DNA from: Methylomonas sp. | GTDB lineage: Bacteria; Pseudomonadota; Gammaproteobacteria; Methylococcales; Methylomonadaceae | Reading direction: 5' to 3' | DNA: 9,991 bases | Assembly (NCBI GenBank): GCA_028688235.1 | Contig: JAQTYP010000089.1 | Coordinates: 1 to 9,991 of the forward strand | Part shown: positions 7,587-9,991 of the stretch, one piece after another | Layout of the letters: every line of letters starts with the position of its first letter | How positions within the stretch are numbered: position 1 is the stretch's first letter | Made by a program: the position numbers and the translations under genes | Notes under the pieces: generated by a model | What the model saw: the letters and a program-made list of their open reading frames with translations, nothing else | What the model was told of the DNA's origin: nothing | The model's database searches: none

Positions 7587-7606
7587 GGGGCGAATGAATT
7601 CGCCCC
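7587..7606 (-). promoter_or_regulatory. strong hairpin between mshA and mshC (attenuator, mRNA stabiliser or terminator without T-run)
   Basis: Eight perfect pairs, GGGGCGAA with TTCGCCCC, enclose a 4-base loop, 47 bases after the mshA stop codon. In the transcribed (minus) direction the 3' arm is followed by TAACCTT, not a run of T, so it is not a standard intrinsic terminator. The position, between an abundant major pilin and scarce minor pilins, fits a partial terminator or a 3' stabiliser of mshA mRNA. The structure is seen in the sequence; the role is inferred. Confidence 0.6.
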
Positions 7607-7652
7607 CCACAGGCCATATGGATGCCTGGAACTCTGAAGATCAGCTCTTAGC

Positions 7653-8066
7653 CTAGGTTGCATTACCGGCAGAAATGCCGGTGAAGGTAGCCGATTTACC
7701 GTTGGTATGGGTGATCTTGCAGGTCGCCGTGTTGCCGCTGGTCGTGCCTAAGTCGGTGCCCGAGACATTGGGGGCGGCAGTATAATCCGCCGGCAAGCCG
7801 CCTTGCAACAACGAGCCGACATCGGCGCACTGAGTCACTTTCACGCATTTGCCTGTTGCAGGTTTGTCGCCAGCGACCATGCAGCCTGAGTAGTTGATGG
7901 ACATCGCGGAAGCGGCGGAACCTGCGACACCGTCCACGGCCGCCTGTTTGGCCTCGTCGGTCACATCGACGAACTTCGGCAAGGCCACGGCCGCCAATAT
8001 CCCCAGGATCACGATTACCATGACTAGTTCGATCAGTGTAAAACCTTGTTGTTTGTTATTGTTCAT
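7653..8066 (-). CDS. mshA: MshA-like major type IV pilin
   Basis: This 137-residue prepilin has leader MNNNKQQG, then FTLIELVMVIVILGILAAVALP (Phe +1, Glu +5), the textbook type IV pilin N-terminus. The following KFVDVTDEAKQAAVDGVAGS and SAMSINYSGC are typical of MSHA-type major pilins. Cysteines at 62, 74, 80 and 116 could form two disulfides. ATG at 8066 is preferred to the in-frame ATG at 8078 because GGAA lies 6 bases before it (8076-8073) and the leader then has normal length. The protein would be processed by a prepilin peptidase, inserted in the inner membrane and polymerised. It is the first gene of the minus-strand cluster and is followed by a strong hairpin. PilA-type assignment is possible, but the downstream mshC-D-O-P order favours MshA. 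Confidence 0.85.
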   Translation of the reverse strand: MNNNKQQGFTLIELVMVIVILGILAAVALPKFVDVTDEAKQAAVDGVAGSAASAMSINYSGCMVAGDKPATGKCVKVTQCADVGSLLQGGLPADYTAAPNVSGTDLGTTSGNTATCKITHTNGKSATFTGISAGNAT

Positions 8067-8140
8067 TTCGATTTCCATAAGATTAAAGGTAACGATTCAA
8101 ATCTCTCTAAGGCGCTGTAACCCACATGCTTGCCGGTGTA

Positions 8141-8171
8141 ATTGTAGTCTATACTGCGCCTAGCGTTGCAA
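8141..8171 (-). promoter_or_regulatory. possible sigma-70-type promoter for mshA
   Basis: On the minus strand, TTGCAA (8171-8166) and TACAAT (8146-8141) resemble -35 and -10 boxes, 19 bases apart, about 75 bases before the mshA ATG. The spacing is longer than ideal. No GG-N10-GC sigma-54 element was found in this interval, although some pilin genes use one. The region is shared with the divergent plus-strand gene at 8208. Confidence 0.3.
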
Positions 8172-8207
8172 TCCTGCCGCGACGACGTTGCTTTCCCCGT
8201 ATTCGAC

Positions 8208-8441
8208 ATGAGTATAAGAAAATTCATTTTTTGCGATATTTGCAACCCTCAGGGCTTGAGATCCATAGAGTTTCGCCGCGCGCCCCGTGGCGAAGAGCGC
8301 GCCGGCCGCCGCATCAGCGACGGCAGGGCCTGGTTCGAAGGCGAATTGAGCCAGGCCATCGAAGCCGGCTGGGTATGCACCAACGATGGAATACACATCT
8401 GCCCGACCTGCAAGACCATGGATGCCGCCCGCAAACGATGA
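8208..8441 (+). CDS. small unrecognised CxxC / CxxC protein, possible zinc ribbon
   Basis: This 77-residue protein is not one I recognise. It begins MSIRKFIFCDIC and ends near GIHICPTCKT, so two CxxC pairs (C9/C12 and C65/C68), plus C57, bracket a basic, arginine-rich middle. This spacing fits a small zinc-ribbon fold that could bind nucleic acid or protein, but no function can be assigned. There is no signal peptide. The ATG at 8208 is chosen because the CxxC follows within a plausible N-terminus; no clear ribosome site precedes it. It is divergent from mshA and lies 55 bases before the MshQ-like gene, so it may be cotranscribed with it. Confidence 0.6.
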   Translation: MSIRKFIFCDICNPQGLRSIEFRRAPRGEERAGRRISDGRAWFEGELSQAIEAGWVCTNDGIHICPTCKTMDAARKR

Positions 8442-8496
8442 AAACCGGGAGATGGACGCAGGCCTCGTTCCCAGCCGGCCACCATGCAATCGATCC

Positions 8497-9991
8497 ATGA
8501 TTTCCAGGCTTAACGTCAAACCGATCTTCGTTACGCTAGTCGCCATGGCCCTGTTGCTGCCCATGGCTTGGGCGCAGGCGACCGATTATGTCTTTCCCGG
8601 CCATTTGCCTTCGGGCTGTAGCGGCGGCTCCGGTAGCTACGACTGCGGCTCGCTGGCACTGGGCTGGGCCGACACGATCAGCATCACAGAACCTACCACC
8701 ATCACCGTCAACGGCGACCTGAGCACTCAAAACAACCAGATCAATGCCGCAGGTTCGGCAAGCAATCTGACGCTGGTGGTCACGGGCACACTGAGCGGCG
8801 GCTACACCGCCAAGATCAACGCCAACATCACGGCCGGGACGATAGCCGACTCCAATGACCAAGTGGACTACGGCGGCTCGCTGACCACCACGACAGGCGG
8901 CATCACGTTGAAATCCGGCAGCAAGGTGGCAGGGACCATCACCACGACCAGCGGCAACATCAGCCTGGGCGGCGGCACCTCGGTGGCGGGCAATATCGTC
9001 ACAAACGGCGGCAACGTCACTCTGGCCGGCTATAACGTGATAGCAGGCTACATTAGCAGCGATGCCGGTAGCGTCAGCGTCGGCTACGGCGTCAAGATCA
9101 ACGGCAATATTACGGCCGTTTCCATCGCCGAAGTTTCGTATTCAGGAGGTTCCACCTATGGCGGATCGCTGACCGCGACAACGGGCATCATCGATTTGTA
9201 TTCCGGCAGCACGGTGGCAGGCTCCATTAGCAGCATCAGCGGCAATATCAGTTTATACGGCAACAACACGGTCGGAGGCCATATTTCCAGCACCAGCGGC
9301 GCCATCGCCACGGGTTTCAACGTCAAGGTCAACAGCGGCGGGGTTTCGACTGCCGGGAGCATCACGATAGGCCAGGACAACCTGATCGCGGGTAGCGCCA
9401 CCAGCACGGCCGGCAGCATCACGCTGGGCTACCGCGTTCAACTCAACGGCAACGTCTCTGCCAGCGGCGAGGTCAGCATAGGTCAGGACAGCACGGTGAC
9501 CGGTAGCCTTTCCAGCGCGAATCTTGGGACCGTCACTGTGGGTTACGGCGCTCATATCAATGGGGATATCGTCACCGGCGGCGCGATAACCTTGGCCCAG
9601 GGCGCGGTGGCCTTAGGCAACATCACGGGGGCCGGCGGGAACGTCAAGGTAGAATACGGCGCCAAGGTTTCCGGCACCATCACCACCAGCTCCGGCACCA
9701 TCTCCTTCGCTCAGAACAGCGTGGCCTCGTCCTGCGTGACCTCTACCGAGTCGGCGACGATCACGTTGGGCTATTACGCTTCGGTCGACAGCGTTTGCTG
9801 CGGCTCGAGTTGCAGCACATCCTGCGTAGTCAACGGCAGCAACCTGACTATGCCGAAGCAATGTACGCCCGCCGCGCCGCCTCCTACCCTCGGTTTTTTT
9901 CCTGTCTCGGTTTCTCCGTTGAACGAGGACATCACGACCTGGACCAATGGCAGCGTCTATGCCGGCAAGTTCAACGGCATCCAGAACCTCG
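8497..9991 (+). CDS. secreted MshQ-like repeat protein, N-terminal part (3' truncated)
   Basis: The frame is open from ATG at 8497 to the window end (498 codons). Residues 1-28 are a signal peptide (basic start, hydrophobic core, AWA/AQA cleavage region). Then come a Cys pair (C41, C50) in DYVFPGHLPSGCSGG...YDCGSLAL and an NAAGSASNLTLVVTG block, a combination I associate with MshQ/DUF6701 proteins of MSHA loci. Residues 134-419 hold about 13 degenerate 18-19-residue repeats, then a Cys cluster (C413, C434, C435, C439, C443, C456) and a proline linker (PPP, 461-463). Any DUF6701-type region would lie beyond the window. It is likely exported to the periplasm or cell surface. An in-frame ATG at 8452 would add 15 residues and spoil the signal peptide. 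No strong ribosome site is visible. In Vibrio, mshQ lies downstream of mshP on the same strand; here it is on the opposite strand beyond mshA. Confidence 0.7.
   Translation, partial: MISRLNVKPIFVTLVAMALLLPMAWAQATDYVFPGHLPSGCSGGSGSYDCGSLALGWADTISITEPTTITVNGDLSTQNNQINAAGSASNLTLVVTGTLSGGYTAKINANITAGTIADSNDQVDYGGSLTTTTGGITLKSGSKVAGTITTTSGNISLGGGTSVAGNIVTNGGNVTLAGYNVIAGYISSDAGSVSVGYGVKINGNITAVSIAEVSYSGGSTYGGSLTATTGIIDLYSGSTVAGSISSISGNISLYGNNTVGGHISSTSGAIATGFNVKVNSGGVSTAGSITIGQDNLIAGSATSTAGSITLGYRVQLNGNVSASGEVSIGQDSTVTGSLSSANLGTVTVGYGAHINGDIVTGGAITLAQGAVALGNITGAGGNVKVEYGAKVSGTITTSSGTISFAQNSVASSCVTSTESATITLGYYASVDSVCCGSSCSTSCVVNGSNLTMPKQCTPAAPPPTLGFFPVSVSPLNEDITTWTNGSVYAGKFNGIQNL
8896..9753 (+). repeat. 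tandem degenerate 54-57-base (18-19-residue) repeats inside the MshQ-like gene
   Basis: About 13 units follow the pattern G-[NS]-[IV]-[ST]-[LV]-G-x-G-x-x-[VI]-x-G-x-[IV]-x-[ST]-x-x. Examples are GNISLGGGTSVAGNIVTNG (residues 153-171), GNISLYGNNTVGGHISSTS (249-267) and GSITIGQDNLIAGSATSTA (287-305). One insertion breaks the register at about residues 210-229. A regular glycine and beta-branched pattern at this period suggests a stacked beta-helix or bactofilin-like polymerising fold. DNA identity between units is low, so the array is old. Confidence 0.75.

Noticed and set aside
6879..7637. 252-codon plus-strand open frame
   Set aside because: It lies antisense across mshD and mshC, which have clear pilin motifs, and its translation is arginine- and glycine-rich with no recognisable domain.
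8067..8207. Sigma-54 promoter for the major pilin gene
   Set aside because: No GG-N10-GC element was found on the minus strand in this interval.
8896..9753. CRISPR-like array
   Set aside because: The periodicity is 54-57 bases with low DNA identity and is in frame with a protein repeat; there are no identical repeats separated by unique spacers.
8536..9861. Several minus-strand open frames opposite the MshQ-like gene
   Set aside because: They are repeat-driven shadows: the regular Gly/Thr/Ser codons of the sense repeats leave the antisense frames open. The sense frame has a signal peptide and continues to the window end.

Overview
The window looks like chromosome of a Gram-negative gammaproteobacterium with moderate GC. 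It carries a TonB-dependent outer-membrane receptor, an MSHA-type (type IVb) pilin cluster, a type IV pilus assembly ATPase with a tetracysteine zinc site, and an MglA-like GTPase. The overall look resembles methanotrophs of the Methylomonas/Methylobacter kind. That placement is an impression from protein style and gene content, not a database result.

Layout. (1) Bases 1-795, plus strand: the C-terminal end of a TonB-dependent receptor whose start lies outside the window. (2) Bases 796-1130: a 335-base non-coding stretch with a 14-base perfect palindrome and two consecutive predicted RNA stem domains. (3) Bases 1131-5286, plus strand: a tight three-gene operon encoding an MglA-type small GTPase, a soluble histidine kinase, and a pilus/secretion assembly ATPase with a phospho-receiver domain at its N-terminus. 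(4) Bases 5408-8066, minus strand, convergent with the previous operon: mshA, mshC, mshD, mshO and mshP. The last four overlap one another, and a strong hairpin separates mshA from the rest. (5) Bases 8067-8207: a divergent promoter region. (6) Bases 8208-9991, plus strand: a small unrecognised CxxC protein, then the N-terminal 498 codons of a secreted MshQ-like protein with about 13 repeats of 18-19 residues, cut by the window end.

How the genes may fit together (inference). The kinase is a natural phosphodonor for the receiver domain of the adjacent ATPase, and MglA GTPases are known in other bacteria to control polarity and type IV pilus motors. The three-gene operon could therefore be a signalling and motor module that drives the MSHA-like pilus encoded opposite it. 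The ATPase keeps all catalytic motifs, but its c-di-GMP-binding-type N-domain has lost the conserved residues in both motif copies. This suggests phosphorylation and/or GTPase control has replaced c-di-GMP control. No tRNA, rRNA, CRISPR array or insertion sequence was seen.
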